64,000 bases of DNA from Streptomyces sp. HSG2 (GCF_016598575.1 NZ_CP066801.1:5218529-5282528); one strand, 5' to 3'. Shown: positions 1 to 9,310, numbered from the stretch's first letter. Numbers and translations: made by a program. The notes: generated by a model not told the origin, from the sequence alone.

Positions 1-2
1 CC

Positions 3-509
3 ATCAAGAACAACCAGCGCGGCCAGGCCCGTCAACTCCACGCCCTGCCCTGGAAGGAGATCCCCGTCATCCACCGCGACGACGCCCGCGGCCACGGCCG
101 TCACGAACAGCGTCTCGTCCAGGTCGTCACCGTCAACGGCCTGCTCTTCCCCCACGCGGCCCAGGTCCTGCGGATCCAGCGCCGTCGCCGTCTCTACGGG
201 GCCAAGAAGTGGTCCAGCGAGACCGTCTACGCCATCACCGACCTGCCCGCCGAGGAAGCGAACGCAGCCGAGATCGCGTCCTGGGCTCGCGGGCACTGGA
301 CGGTGGAAAACACCGTCCACTGGTGCCGAGATGTCACCTTCAACGAGGACAAGTCCCAGGTCAGGACCCACAACACGCCCGCCGTACTCGCTGCCCTGCG
401 CGACCTGATCCGCAGCGCGCTCAAGCTCGCCGGCTATGTCAACACCGCCGCCGGACGACGAGCCCACACCGAACGCCCCCGCGTCCTCGCCCTCTACGGC
501 ATCACATGA
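3..509 (+). CDS. ISAs1-family transposase, C-terminal part (cut by window edge)
   Basis: The reading frame is open from the left edge of the window to a TGA at 507-509, about 168 codons. The visible part matches the C-terminal half of ISAs1-family DDE transposases: the block W-x2-HW-x-VEN-x2-HW-x2-DV-x-F-x-ED lies around bases 285-350 and holds the family's catalytic Glu region. Such enzymes cut and paste their own IS. The N-terminus lies outside the window, so integrity cannot be judged. The downstream minus-strand gene ends directly against this element, which suggests that the IS inserted into, or next to, its 3' end. Confidence 0.8.
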   Translation: MKNNQRGQARQLHALPWKEIPVIHRDDARGHGRHEQRLVQVVTVNGLLFPHAAQVLRIQRRRRLYGAKKWSSETVYAITDLPAEEANAAEIASWARGHWTVENTVHWCRDVTFNEDKSQVRTHNTPAVLAALRDLIRSALKLAGYVNTAAGRRAHTERPRVLALYGIT

Positions 510-1142
510 TCAAACCGGACGATCCAGGCACTCGCCGGGGCCCTGCTGGTTCTTCCGGGAGTTGATGAGCCGCCACAGGCGCCACCCGGCCAGACGGCCG
601 AGGTTCTCGGCTCGCCAGACGATCTCGCCCCACTCGTTCCGCTTGACGACGTTGCTGGCGAGCAGTTCGACGAGCTCGGACTCGGTGGACCGGCGCAGGG
701 CGACCTCGACCGTGTGGTGCAGGTCGTTCCACGCGTCGCCCGTGATTGACCGGCTGAGCTCCTCCGGGGTGCCGGAAGGCAAGAACACCACCCCATGGCC
801 GAGTTGGACCCTCCACGCGTGCCACACGCGGCGCATGACCTTCCTGGCAACGGCGCTGAGGTCGTCCCCGAACGCCTGGCCAGTCCTCTTCCCAGTCGCC
901 GCCGAAGGCGTCGTCTTTGCCTTTTCCATCCCGTTCGCCGGGATCAGCCCACTACTACCTGTAGAAGTAAAACCATCTAGCTGGGAGAACCCCCTCGCGT
1001 ATAGAGGGGACGTTTTGCCATTAGCTCCAAGCAGCATGAGCCGGTGGACCCGGGCGGTGATCTCGGCGGCGCGGTCGCGGTCGGCGACGGCGATGCAGCG
1101 GAGGTCCGGGGCCGGGGCGGGCTTCGCCACGGCGGGGGCCAC
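510..1142 (-). CDS. hypothetical protein, 3' end abuts an IS
   Basis: An open frame of 210 codons with an ATG start at 1142. I do not recognise the family. The C-terminal half (from about residue 95) looks like real protein, rich in Trp, Arg and Leu in an alternating, probably helical pattern. The N-terminal 60 residues are Ala/Pro/Arg-rich and less convincing. The stop lies at the right edge of the ISAs1-like element, so the last residues may be IS-derived and the original C-terminus may be lost. It is the gene nearest the resolvase at 1230-2105, but no functional link is visible. Confidence 0.4.
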   Translation of the reverse strand: MAPAVAKPAPAPDLRCIAVADRDRAAEITARVHRLMLLGANGKTSPLYARGFSQLDGFTSTGSSGLIPANGMEKAKTTPSAATGKRTGQAFGDDLSAVARKVMRRVWHAWRVQLGHGVVFLPSGTPEELSRSITGDAWNDLHHTVEVALRRSTESELVELLASNVVKRNEWGEIVWRAENLGRLAGWRLWRLINSRKNQQGPGECLDRPV

Positions 1143-1229
1143 CAGAGCGGCCGTGGGCTCCTCTAGAGGGTCAGCCGAGATACGGCCGGAAGGGATAGCA
1201 GGGTGATCTTGCGGCCGTAGACGGGCTGT

Positions 1230-2105
1230 TCAGGTCTCGGGTTCGTCCTCTGCGAGGACGCGGTAAACGGAGGCGACGGATGGGTTCTGGCCCTTGTTCT
1301 TGCCGGTGGGGATGAAGAGCTTCGCCGCGATCTCGGGTACGGAGACGCCGCCGGCACGCAGGGTGCGGGCGTAGTGGGCCATGTCGTCGTCGAAGACCTT
1401 GGGCCGTCCGCCGTGCCTGCCCCGGTCTCGGGCGGACGCCTGGCCTTCGAGGGACTTCTCACGGATGTACTCGCGTTCGGACTCGGCCATGCCTGCGAAG
1501 AACGCGAAGAGGGCGGCGCCGTGCCCGGACGGGTCGTAGACCCCTTGCAGGGGCCCGGTGAGCAGTTCGAGCTCGATGTCGTTGGTGCGCAGGTCGTCGG
1601 CGATGGACAGGAGTTCCGCGGCGCCGCGTCCGAGGCGCTTCATCTCGTGGACGGTGAGAACGACCCGCTGGTGGGGGACGGCCTTCTTGATGGTGCGGGC
1701 GAAGTCCAGGGCCTTCACGAACTCGGGCCGTACTTTGACGCGGGTACTGATCTTCTCCGAGAAGACCGGGTCGCACCCGGCTTCCGCCAGGGCATCGAGC
1801 TGGCTCTGGAGTTCTTGCTGGGCGGTGCTGCAACGGGCGTAGCCCACTCTCGTGGGTTTCGTCGCAGGCTCCGGCGGGGTGGTGTCGACGGCCGGGCCCT
1901 TCGCCCAGGCGTGGCCGGGGTTCCGGTCGGCCGGGGTGCGGACTTCGAGTTCGGCGCGGAGCTGGGGTACGAGCATGAAGCGCGGAGTGTGGTACTTCGG
2001 GGCGACCTTGCCGCCGCGGGTGCGGCAGGTGCTTCCGGCGGGCACCTCACAGGTGGGGCAGTCGAACTGTTCGACGGCGGCGGCCGGTTCGGCGAGCTGG
2101 CTCAT
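1230..2105 (-). CDS. serine recombinase (resolvase/invertase family)
   Basis: A 291-aa protein if it starts at the ATG at 2105. The frame stays open further upstream, but that extension looks non-coding. The N-terminus has a small Cys cluster (CPTCEVPAGSTC, about residues 15-26), which may bind zinc. The resolvase domain follows from about residue 85, with the catalytic-serine motif YARCSTAQQ, a conserved Arg-rich helix (MKRLGRG) and the AESEREYIREK helix. A C-terminal helix-turn-helix (GGVSVPEIAAKL) would bind DNA. This family resolves Tn3 cointegrates by a phosphoserine intermediate. A Tn3-family transposase lies 2.2 kb away, so I infer that this was its tnpR, although other serine-integrase roles are possible. 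Confidence 0.8.
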   Translation of the reverse strand: MSQLAEPAAAVEQFDCPTCEVPAGSTCRTRGGKVAPKYHTPRFMLVPQLRAELEVRTPADRNPGHAWAKGPAVDTTPPEPATKPTRVGYARCSTAQQELQSQLDALAEAGCDPVFSEKISTRVKVRPEFVKALDFARTIKKAVPHQRVVLTVHEMKRLGRGAAELLSIADDLRTNDIELELLTGPLQGVYDPSGHGAALFAFFAGMAESEREYIREKSLEGQASARDRGRHGGRPKVFDDDMAHYARTLRAGGVSVPEIAAKLFIPTGKNKGQNPSVASVYRVLAEDEPET

Positions 2106-2340
2106 GTCGCTGACCTGTGACAGTGAAGTTTGACGGTTTGCCACCGAAGTTTGACCGCGCATCGGGCAGGGCTGTGCCTGCGGGTTCAGCGGGACGGGGG
2201 CGGCTTTCAACAGGACTGTCACGGGAACTGCTTGTTCCTTGACCTTGCCCTGGGGTGAAGGCCGAGAGTGTGCATGGATCACATGAACGAACTGCGTGCG
2301 CGTCGGTGGCTCGACCACGCAATGAACGAGGGGGAATCCG

Positions 2341-2964
2341 TTGGACTCGCGCTGCGTCATTCTCGATATCGGTGGAGTGCTGGAGCTCACTCCCGAGACG
2401 GGGTGGGTTGGACGCTGGGAACAGAGGCTCGGGCTGCCGACGGGTGCTGTGCACGAGCGGTTGGGAGAGGTCTGGCAGGCGGGCAGTATCGGGGCGGTCA
2501 GCGAGCCTGAGGTGCGAGATCAGGTGGCTGAGCGTCTCCGTCTCGACGCTGTTGACGTGGAAGCCTTCATGGCGGATCTGTGGGCCGAGTATCTGGGAAC
2601 GCCGAACAGTGAGCTGATCACGTATGTGCGGGGTCTGCGGTCACGCTGCAGGCTGGGCATCCTGAGCAACAGCTTCGTCGGTGCCCGGGAGCGGGAGGTA
2701 GCCGCGTACCACTTTGACGAACTGGTCGAGCAGATCGTCTACTCCCACGAGATCGGCGTTTGCAAGCCCGACCCGCGCGCCTTCGAGGTGACCTGTGCCC
2801 GGCTGGGAGTGCGCCCGGAGGACTGTCTGTTCGTCGATGACGTTGCGGTCAACGTCGAGGCCGCTCAGGCAGTCGGCATGCAGGCGCACTTGTTCGAGGA
2901 GAACGCGGGGACCATCGTGCGCATCGCGGACCATCTGAACGGGAAAGTTTCGATCTCCGGCTGA
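2341..2964 (+). CDS. HAD-superfamily hydrolase (subfamily IA)
   Basis: A 207-aa protein beginning at TTG, chosen because a purine-rich ribosome-binding site (GAGGGG, 2329-2334) sits just upstream. HAD motif I is LDIGGVL (Asp nucleophile near residue 9; the second Asp is Gly, as in the YihX-like and haloacid-dehalogenase-like groups). Motif II is LSNS near residue 107, motif III is KPDP near 142, and motif IV is FVDD near 162. Members hydrolyse small phosphorylated or halogenated metabolites, and the substrate cannot be read from the sequence. It lies between the resolvase and two transposon-like genes, so it is probably a passenger gene. Confidence 0.8.
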   Translation: MDSRCVILDIGGVLELTPETGWVGRWEQRLGLPTGAVHERLGEVWQAGSIGAVSEPEVRDQVAERLRLDAVDVEAFMADLWAEYLGTPNSELITYVRGLRSRCRLGILSNSFVGAREREVAAYHFDELVEQIVYSHEIGVCKPDPRAFEVTCARLGVRPEDCLFVDDVAVNVEAAQAVGMQAHLFEENAGTIVRIADHLNGKVSISG

Positions 2965-2993
2965 CGTCGCTTGCCCAACAGCCCGGACCGTGA

Positions 2994-3557
2994 TCATGAG
3001 GGCGGTGCCGACGTCAGTGGGGTGAGCATGTCGTGCAGATCGGCGGGGTCGATCGCGGCCAGGAGCGTGATGAGGTTGTGGGTGTGGCGCATGGGTCCGC
3101 GGGGTTGCTGGTGCTGGAGTGCGATGCGGACGATGCGCCGGTCGAGTTTGTAGCGGGCGCTGAGCTGGTGCCGGTGTGTGCCGTCCTGGTAGGCGTCGAA
3201 CAGGAGCATGACGAGGTTGAGCCTGGTCGGGGAGTCTGTGACCCGGCGGTCGAGCGCTGTGGAGAAGACGCAGGTCCGAGCCGGGTCGGAGTCAACGCGT
3301 CCCGGGGCGTCGGGGAGTGCCCGTCGAAGGTTGGTGACGGTCCGTCCGGTGACCTGGGCCAGCAGGTCGAGGTCTGGAGTCCCGTAGCTGCCGTGTCGGC
3401 AAAGGACCCTGAGCAGGTATTTGTAGGGCAGGTGGTTGGCGCGGGCGAGACGGCGGATGAAGGACTCGGTGCCCTCGCCGAGGCGGGGTCGGACCTGGAT
3501 GGGCAGGCGGGTGAGCCGAGAAGCCTGCGAGGGGCTGTCCGCTTGGGGAGTGGTCAC
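2994..3557 (-). CDS. small protein with TniQ-like N-terminus
   Basis: A 187-aa protein starting at GTG 3557, which overlaps the TGA of the upstream gene as GTGA, so the two are translationally coupled. Residues about 15-45 carry a P-x-RPRLGEGTESFIRRLARANHL pattern resembling the N-terminal segment of TniQ-type proteins, and the partner gene has the same segment. After that comes a basic, helical region with no motif I know. TniQ proteins are target-selection partners in Tn5053/Tn7-like elements, so a mobile-element role is possible, but no TniA/TniB is present. I make no firm functional call. Confidence 0.5.
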   Translation of the reverse strand: MTTPQADSPSQASRLTRLPIQVRPRLGEGTESFIRRLARANHLPYKYLLRVLCRHGSYGTPDLDLLAQVTGRTVTNLRRALPDAPGRVDSDPARTCVFSTALDRRVTDSPTRLNLVMLLFDAYQDGTHRHQLSARYKLDRRIVRIALQHQQPRGPMRHTHNLITLLAAIDPADLHDMLTPLTSAPPS

Positions 3558-4222
3558 GGGCTGATCAGGCCGTCGTGAGCGGGGACGTTGTCCCGTACTT
3601 CCTTCCGCCGCCGGAAGGCTCTCTGGCGGCAGGCGGCGGAGCAGTATCGGCGGGCGCCGGTCCGGCCTGGGTCGATGGGGGTGCCGCAGTGGCTGCAGCC
3701 GGCCGTGGGCCTCTGCTCGGAGAGGTCGGGCTGCCGCTCGAGAACGGTCGGTCCGGCCGGTTGGAGGCGTGCGCGGTGGTGGCAGCGCGATGAACACCAG
3801 CGCCGGGCCTCTCCCTCGGCCGTCTCTGCGATGGGCTTCGCGCAAAACTCGCAGGCCAGCGGCGGGGGTTGAGTGGACTGGTCCGGGTGGCGTCGTCGTC
3901 GGTGGGCTCGCCGACGGCAGCGGGCGGAGCAGTGCTGGCGAGGGCTCCGGGCGCCGGGCTTGGTCGCCGGGAGCGGTGCGTCGCACTCTTTGCAGGTGCC
4001 GGACGTGCCTTCCAGGGTGTCCCGGAGGGCGGCGGGGTCCCGGCCGGTGGCGGCGCCGAGGCGGCTGAAGCTCGGGGCGCCTTTGTGGTGGGGCGGTTCG
4101 CAGAGGTAGTCCCGCAGGTAGCCGGCCTTGAGGTGGTTGGCGTGGGCGAGGCGGACGATGAACGCATCGGTGCCCTCGCACGGAAGCGGCCGGACCTGGG
4201 GTGCCGGTAAGAACTCTGTCAC
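3554..4222 (-). CDS. three-zinc-ribbon protein with TniQ-like N-terminus
   Basis: A 222-aa protein starting at GTG 4222 (start uncertain, no strong ribosome-binding site). It opens with a TniQ-like segment (LPCEGTDAFIVRLAHANHL) that matches the downstream gene. It then has three tandem C-x2-C ... C-x3-C units: CKECDAPL...HCSARCRRR, CEFCAKPI...WCSSRCHHR and CSHCGTPI...YCSAACRQR. Each ends in a basic stretch, which suggests three zinc-stabilised nucleic-acid-binding knuckles. Its stop overlaps the next gene (GTGA), so the pair is an operon. It lies next to a Tn3 transposase gene, so a transposon-accessory role is my inference. Confidence 0.6.
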   Translation of the reverse strand: MTEFLPAPQVRPLPCEGTDAFIVRLAHANHLKAGYLRDYLCEPPHHKGAPSFSRLGAATGRDPAALRDTLEGTSGTCKECDAPLPATKPGARSPRQHCSARCRRRAHRRRRHPDQSTQPPPLACEFCAKPIAETAEGEARRWCSSRCHHRARLQPAGPTVLERQPDLSEQRPTAGCSHCGTPIDPGRTGARRYCSAACRQRAFRRRKEVRDNVPAHDGLISP

Positions 4223-4324
4223 CAGCCGCAAACGGCGGTGATCTTGTGGGGGTGTCACCCGTGTGGGTGAGTCCGGGGTCGTACAGCTGCGCGGGGTGAT
4301 GCCCCGAGAGGACGATCGACAACC

Positions 4325-5321
4325 GTGGCCCGTACCTCTTTGGACCTGGACGACCTGGTCGAGCACTGGACGCTGTTGAAGGACGAGCAGGGGCTCGTGT
4401 CCGGCAAGCGCGGCGCGACGCGCCTGGGCTTCGCCGTGCTGCTGAAGTTCTACACGCAGTACGGCCGGTTTCCCCGGGGCCGGTTCGAGCTGCCGGGCGA
4501 GGCGGTGGAGTTCGTCGCCCGGCAGGTACAGGTGCCCGCCGCCGAGCTGGACGCGTATGAGTGGAGCGGCCGGACGGTGGAGTACCACCGTGCGCAGATC
4601 CGCGGGCATCTGGGCTTTCGTGAGTGCAGTGTCGCGGACGCGGACAAGTTGACGGCCTGGCTCGCCGAGCACGTCGCGTGCAAGGAGCGGCGGCCGGAGC
4701 AGGTGCGGGTGGAACTGCTGGCCCGTTGTCGTACGGAGTGCATCGAGCCGCCCACACCGGGGCGGTGTGACCGGATCGTGGGGGCGGCGCTGCGGGTCGC
4801 CGAGGAGACGCTGACGGCGCGGATCTCGGCGCGGATCACGGTGGAGAGCATCGAGCGGATCGTGGCCCTGGTCGCTGGCGCCGACCAGGAAGACGACGCC
4901 GAACCCGGTGACGCCGGTGCTGGTGAGGGCGAGGACGGGCCGCCGGTCCTGGGGAAGATCAAGGAGGCCCCGGGCAATGTGAGCCTGGAGACGATGCTCA
5001 CCGAGATCGATAAGCTGCTCGCGGTCCGCGCGGTCGGGCTGCCGCCGGATCTGTTCGCGGACGTCGCGCCGAAGGTGGTGGCCGGATGGCGGGCGCGGGC
5101 CGCGGTGGAGTCTCCCTCGCACCTGCGCACGCACCCGCTGGCGCTGCGGGTGACGCTGCTGGCCGCGCTGCTGCATGAGCGGGAGCGGGAGATCACGGAC
5201 ACGCTGGTGGAACTGTTGATATCCACGGTGCACCGGATCGGGGCGCGGGCGGAGAAGAAGGTCACCGAGCAGCTGGTCAACGCGTTCAAGAAGGTGTCGG
5301 GCAAGGAGAACATCCTCTTTA
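4325..5321 (+). pseudogene. tnpA: Tn3-family transposase, N-terminal third (interrupted)
   Basis: Begins at GTG 4325 with a typical Tn3-transposase N-terminal region (dimer/DNA-binding, DUF4158-like: LDDLVEHWTLLKDEQ, GATRLGFAVLLKF). The frame runs into the IS5-family element at 5322 after the residues ENILF. It resumes on the far side of that IS at 6752 with KLAEASIGEP. Removing the IS restores a clean frame (ctc ttt aag ctc gct), which proves that these are parts of one gene. The transposase is dead as it stands. Confidence 0.85.
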
Positions 5322-5422
5322 GAGTGCGGTATGTGGCGTTCTGTCGGTCTTGTCATCGCTCGATGGTGTGACGTTGGGGCATCGTTGCCGGTCAGGCGTT
5401 CGGGGTTCGCTTGGGTTGTGGC

Positions 5423-6253
5423 ATGAGCATGCGCAAGCCGTACCCGAGTGATCTCACCGATGAGCAGTGGGAGCTCGTCGAACCCGTGATCACGGCGTGG
5501 AAGGCCCGGCATCCGTCGGTCAGCGGGCATCAGGGGAAGTACGCGATGCGGGAGATCGTGAACGCCATCCTCTACCAGAATCGCACGGGGTGTCAGTGGG
5601 AGTTCCTGCCCCACGACATGCCCCCGCCCGGAGCGGTGAAGTACTACTTCTACCTCTGGCGCGACGAGGGCACCGACCAGGACATTCACGACCTGCTGCG
5701 CTGGCATCTGCGAGAGAAGCGGAAACGATTAGCCGACCCGAGCCTGGTGATCCTGGACACGCAGAGCATCCACGCCGCAGTCGGCGTCCCGGCCACGACG
5801 ACCGGCAAGGACGCCGCGAAAAGGGTGCCGGGGAGGAAGAGATGCCTGGCCGTGGACGTACTGGGCCTGGTCGTGGACTGCGTCGTCCTGCCCGCCTCCG
5901 CGCACGAGAACACCGCCGGCATCGCCCTGCTGGACGGTGTCGCCGGGCAGTGCGACACCGTGGCCAAAGCCCTGGTCGACCAGGGCTTCAAGAAGAAGGT
6001 CGTCGATCACGGCAAGAACGTGGGCATCGACGTCGAGATCGTCGAGCGCAACCCGGCCGGCAAGGGCTTCGTCGTGCAGGCCAAGCGGTGGATCGTGGAG
6101 CAGACGAACGGGATCCTGATGTTCTACCGCCGTCTCGTACGCGACTACGAACACCGGCCCGCCTCCTCCCGATCCCGCGTCTTCTGGGCGATGACCTCCG
6201 TGATGAGCCGCCGACTCACCGGAGCCACCCTCGCTTCCTGGAGGACCACGTGA
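5423..6253 (+). CDS. IS5-family transposase (copy A)
   Basis: A 276-aa DDE transposase. I chose the ATG at 5423 (MSMRKPYPSDLTDEQW), the usual IS5 N-terminus, over an upstream TTG. The N-terminal DUF4096-type region (YPSDLTDEQWELVEPVI, GCQWEFLPHD) is followed by the catalytic LDTQSIH motif (first Asp), the ALVDQGFKK region (second Asp) and KRWIVEQTNGIL-x3-RRL-x2-DYEH (Glu and the Y-R-K-like tail). The frame is intact, so this copy could be active. Its stop overlaps the start of the companion gene as GTGA. Confidence 0.9.
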   Translation: MSMRKPYPSDLTDEQWELVEPVITAWKARHPSVSGHQGKYAMREIVNAILYQNRTGCQWEFLPHDMPPPGAVKYYFYLWRDEGTDQDIHDLLRWHLREKRKRLADPSLVILDTQSIHAAVGVPATTTGKDAAKRVPGRKRCLAVDVLGLVVDCVVLPASAHENTAGIALLDGVAGQCDTVAKALVDQGFKKKVVDHGKNVGIDVEIVERNPAGKGFVVQAKRWIVEQTNGILMFYRRLVRDYEHRPASSRSRVFWAMTSVMSRRLTGATLASWRTT

Positions 6254-6672
6254 GCGAGAACCCACAGGTCAAAGCCATCCTGGAACACATCGAAACCCGC
6301 GAGCGTGAACTAGCCGACCAGGCCGGGCAGTTCCGGGACCGCATCGAGGAGCTCAGAGTGCGGCTCGGCGAGATCGACGCGGAGAGCGAGAACCTGCGCA
6401 TCACCCGCAAGACCCTCCTCGCTCTCCCACTGCCCACACCCGCCACTGAGCCGGACCGCCCCGACATCCCGGACCACCCCGCCTACCAGCAGATCCTCAC
6501 CGCCCTGGCCGACGAGGGCCGACCGATGCGCGCCCGCGACCTCTGCCAGGCCCTCGACCTGCCGACCCTCCCGAAGAACACCGAAGGCATCCGCTCCAAA
6601 CTGAAACGCCTGGTCAGCCGCGGCATCCTCGTCGAACCTGAACCCGGCTTGTTCACCCGCCCCGAGACCTGA
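6250..6672 (+). CDS. IS-encoded coiled-coil/winged-helix accessory protein (copy A)
   Basis: A 140-aa protein translated from GTG 6250 through a GTGA overlap with the transposase. Residues about 10-55 form a heptad-patterned coiled coil (ILEHIETRERELADQAGQF..., IEELRVRLGEIDAE). Residues about 77-140 look like a winged helix (YQQILTALADEGRPM-x-ARDLCQALDL...IRSKLKRLVSRGILVEPEPGLF). An accessory gene of this kind is not standard for IS5 elements. I infer a DNA-binding partner or regulator of transposition, but the function is unproven. It is preserved in every full copy in the window, including the copy whose transposase is frameshifted. Confidence 0.75.
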   Translation: MSENPQVKAILEHIETRERELADQAGQFRDRIEELRVRLGEIDAESENLRITRKTLLALPLPTPATEPDRPDIPDHPAYQQILTALADEGRPMRARDLCQALDLPTLPKNTEGIRSKLKRLVSRGILVEPEPGLFTRPET

Positions 6673-6751
6673 AGGCCACCCCGAACCCACGACCAGCGGT
6701 CCTTCCCCAACCCTCAATCACGAAACGGACAAGAGCTCACGTTCCGCACTC

Positions 6752-8068
6752 TAAGCTCGCTGAGGCGTCGATCGGCGAGCCGGAGGGCACAGTCCGTGAG
6801 GTGGTCTACCCGGCGGTGTCCGGCGGGGAGCAGACGCTGCGGGAGCTGGTGCACGAGTTCAAGACCCGCGGCCCTGTCTACCGTCGCACGGTGCAGACGA
6901 CGTTGAAGGCGTCGTACACCAACCACTACCGGCGCGGGCTGATCAGGCTGCTGGACGTGCTGGAGTTCCGCTCGTCCAACCACACCCACCGGCCGGTGAT
7001 CGAGGCGTTGGCGTTGGTGGCCCGGTATGCGTCGGCGGGCAACACCACGTACTACCCGCTGGGCGAAACGGTGCCGGTGCACAAGGCGATGGGCGGGGAC
7101 TGGGCGGAGGTCGTCCACCGCGCCGACAAGCGCGGCCGGCGCCGGGTGGTGCGCATGGTCTACGAGGTCGTCGCCTTCCAGGCTCTGCGCGACCAGCTCA
7201 AGTGCAAGGAGATCTGGGTCGTCGGCGCCGACAAGTGGCGCAACCCGGATGACGATCTGCCGCAGGACTTCGCCGAGCGGCGCGAGGAGCACTACCGCGA
7301 GCTGCGCAAGCCGCTGGACGCGGCGGTGTTCGTCGACGAGCTGCGCGAGCAGATGACCACCGAGCTGACGCTGCTGAACGACGGGATGCCCAAGCTGGGC
7401 TGGCTGGACATCGCCGAGCGCAAGTCCGGGGCGATCCGGCTGACTCCGGCCGAGGCCCAGCCCGAGCCGAAGAACCTGCGCCGGATCAAGAACGAGGTAC
7501 AGCGCCGGTGGGGTGTCGTGCCGCTCATCGACATGCTGAAAGAGGCCGTGCTGCGTACCGGGTGCCTGGACGCGGTCACCTCGGTCTCCGGCGGCGGCAG
7601 CCTCTCGGCGGAGGTCCTGGCCGAGCGCCTGCTGCTGGTGATCTACGCCTACGGCACCAACACCGGGATCAAGGCCGTCGCCTCCGGCGGCCACGGCCAC
7701 ACCGAGGACGAACTGCGCTACGTCCGCCGCCGCTACCTCTCGGCGGAGTCCGCCCGCGCCATCGCCGTGAACATCGCGAACGCCACCTTCGCCGCCCGCA
7801 GCACCGAGCTGTGGGGCCAGGGCTCGACCGCGGTCGCCTCCGACTCCACGCACGTGCGAGCCTACGACCAGAACCTGTTCACCGAGTGGCATTCCCGCTA
7901 CGGCGGCCGCGGGGTGCTCATCTACTGGCACGTGGAGAAGAAGTCCCTGGCCATCCACTCCCAGCTGATCAACTGCACCGCCTCCGAGGTCGCCGCGATG
8001 GTCGAGGGCGCGATGCGGCACGGCACCACCATGGACGTCGAGGCCAACTACACCGACAGTCATGGCCA
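6752..8068 (+). pseudogene. tnpA: Tn3-family transposase, central part (interrupted)
   Basis: Continues the frame that stopped at 5321. It contains the Tn3 (DDE_Tnp_Tn3) core: the block ending VASDSTHVRAYDQN holds the first catalytic Asp, and YTDSHG at 8050-8065 the second. The frame breaks just after TDSHG, where the family normally continues QSEIGF. That continuation is found 5.25 kb away at 13323. The inserted DNA is the Tn554-like element. The 8135 recombinase is in a different frame and is not part of this gene. Confidence 0.85.
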
Positions 8069-8134
8069 TTTGGTTACCTGGACACCTTGCCCCTCGTTGA
8101 GGGTCGGGGGCGGCCGTCACGGTCGTCAGGTGCG

Positions 8135-9310
8135 ATGGCCCTGGGGGCGTCCGTGCGCGTACGGCAGCGGTGTCAGGAGGACGGCTCGACCGTGGTCGAG
8201 CTGCTCGACGAGAACGAGGACCCGGTCGAGGTCGTTGCGGGGTTCCTGCGGTTCCTCAAGGCCCGGGACTGCTCGCCGAACACGTTGGTCTCGTACGCCT
8301 ACGACCTACGTCATCTCTGGCGGTTCTTCGAGAGCCGGAGTCTGAGCTGGGACCGCTTCGGCCCTCCGGACGCGATCGCCCTGCTGGAGTACCTGCGGTC
8401 GGTGCCCTCGCGTCGGCCTCGTCGCCGGATGACGCTGTCGGTGGTGACGATGGGCGCCGACGGTCCGGCGACCAAGCTCGCGGCGAGCACGGTGAACCGG
8501 ATCCTGGCCGCGGTGTCCTCGTTCTATGAGTACGCGATCCTGGCCGGGCTGCTGGAGCGGGCCAATCCAATCGAGAAGCGCCCCGACCCCGCGCTGCAGC
8601 GGGTCTCCGAGCGGCACCGCCCGTTCATGGGGCGCGCGAGCCGGCAGCGTCCGGTCCGCCGCGCGGTGCGCGTCAAGACCGTCCAGCGGGTGCCCCGTCC
8701 CTTGGACGACGAGCAGGTCGAGTCACTGCTCGCGCAGCTGCGTGGACTGCGTGACCGGGCGATCGTGTTGCTGATGCTGAACGGTGGGCTGCGGCCTGGC
8801 GAGGTTCTCGGCCTGCATCTGGATGATCTGGCCTACGGTCGGCGGCGCGTGGTGGTCCGGCACCGCGAGGACCATCCCAAGGGGGCTCGGTCGAAGTCCC
8901 GCCAGGAGCGGGTGGTCGACCTGCACGAGACGGAGACCCTGGCCACGGTCAGTGCCTACGTGATGAACGAGCGTCCGCAGGACGCCGACAGCCAGCTGGT
9001 GTTCCTGATCGGGGGCCGCGGCACCCGGCGCCTGGAGCCGCTCGGCTACGACGGGCTAGTGCGGATGTTCTCCCGGGCCTGCACCCGGGCGGGCATCCGC
9101 GAGCCCTGGGTGACGCCGCATGCCCTGCGCCATACGCACGCGACGCGCATGTGGGAGGGCGGGATGCGGGAGCTGACGCTGCAGAAGCGGCTCGGTCACG
9201 CCTCGCCGGAATCGACTCGCCTCTATACCCGGGTCTCCGACCCCGCCGTCGTCGCCGACTACCACCGGGCCCTGGACGCCCTGGGCAAGCCGCGGGAGAT
9301 CACCGAATGA
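8135..9310 (+). CDS. tyrosine recombinase A of Tn554-like element
   Basis: A 391-aa protein from ATG 8135. It has an N-terminal SAM-like core-binding domain (FLRFLKARDCSPNTLVSYAYDLRHLWRF). The catalytic domain contains the first Arg (GGLRPGEVLGL), H-x-x-R (TPHALRHTHATRM), the H/W position (LQKRLGHASPESTRLYT) and the Tyr nucleophile in RLYTRVSD. All expected residues are present. Such enzymes join and cut DNA by a 3'-phosphotyrosine link. The stop overlaps the next gene's ATG (ATGA), so the pair is translationally coupled, as in the tnpA-tnpB of Tn554. Confidence 0.88.
   Translation: MALGASVRVRQRCQEDGSTVVELLDENEDPVEVVAGFLRFLKARDCSPNTLVSYAYDLRHLWRFFESRSLSWDRFGPPDAIALLEYLRSVPSRRPRRRMTLSVVTMGADGPATKLAASTVNRILAAVSSFYEYAILAGLLERANPIEKRPDPALQRVSERHRPFMGRASRQRPVRRAVRVKTVQRVPRPLDDEQVESLLAQLRGLRDRAIVLLMLNGGLRPGEVLGLHLDDLAYGRRRVVVRHREDHPKGARSKSRQERVVDLHETETLATVSAYVMNERPQDADSQLVFLIGGRGTRRLEPLGYDGLVRMFSRACTRAGIREPWVTPHALRHTHATRMWEGGMRELTLQKRLGHASPESTRLYTRVSDPAVVADYHRALDALGKPREITE

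Larger units (their letters stand above)
5322..6751 (+). mobile_element. IS5-family insertion sequence, copy A (1430 bp)
   Basis: Imperfect terminal inverted repeats start GAGTGCGGTATGTGG on the left and read GAGTGCGGAACGTGA from the right end. It carries two overlapping genes (5423-6253 and 6250-6672). It sits inside the Tn3 transposase gene. The flanks are TTA on the left and TAA on the right, so only TA is duplicated here, whereas other copies show clean 3-bp duplications (TTA, TGA). The same element recurs at 14408, 20406 and 57240, with a 3' remnant at 22095. Confidence 0.9.

Noticed and set aside
1374..2120. Long plus-strand open frame opposite the serine recombinase
   Set aside because: It is the antisense shadow of a well-supported gene; high GC content produces many such frames.
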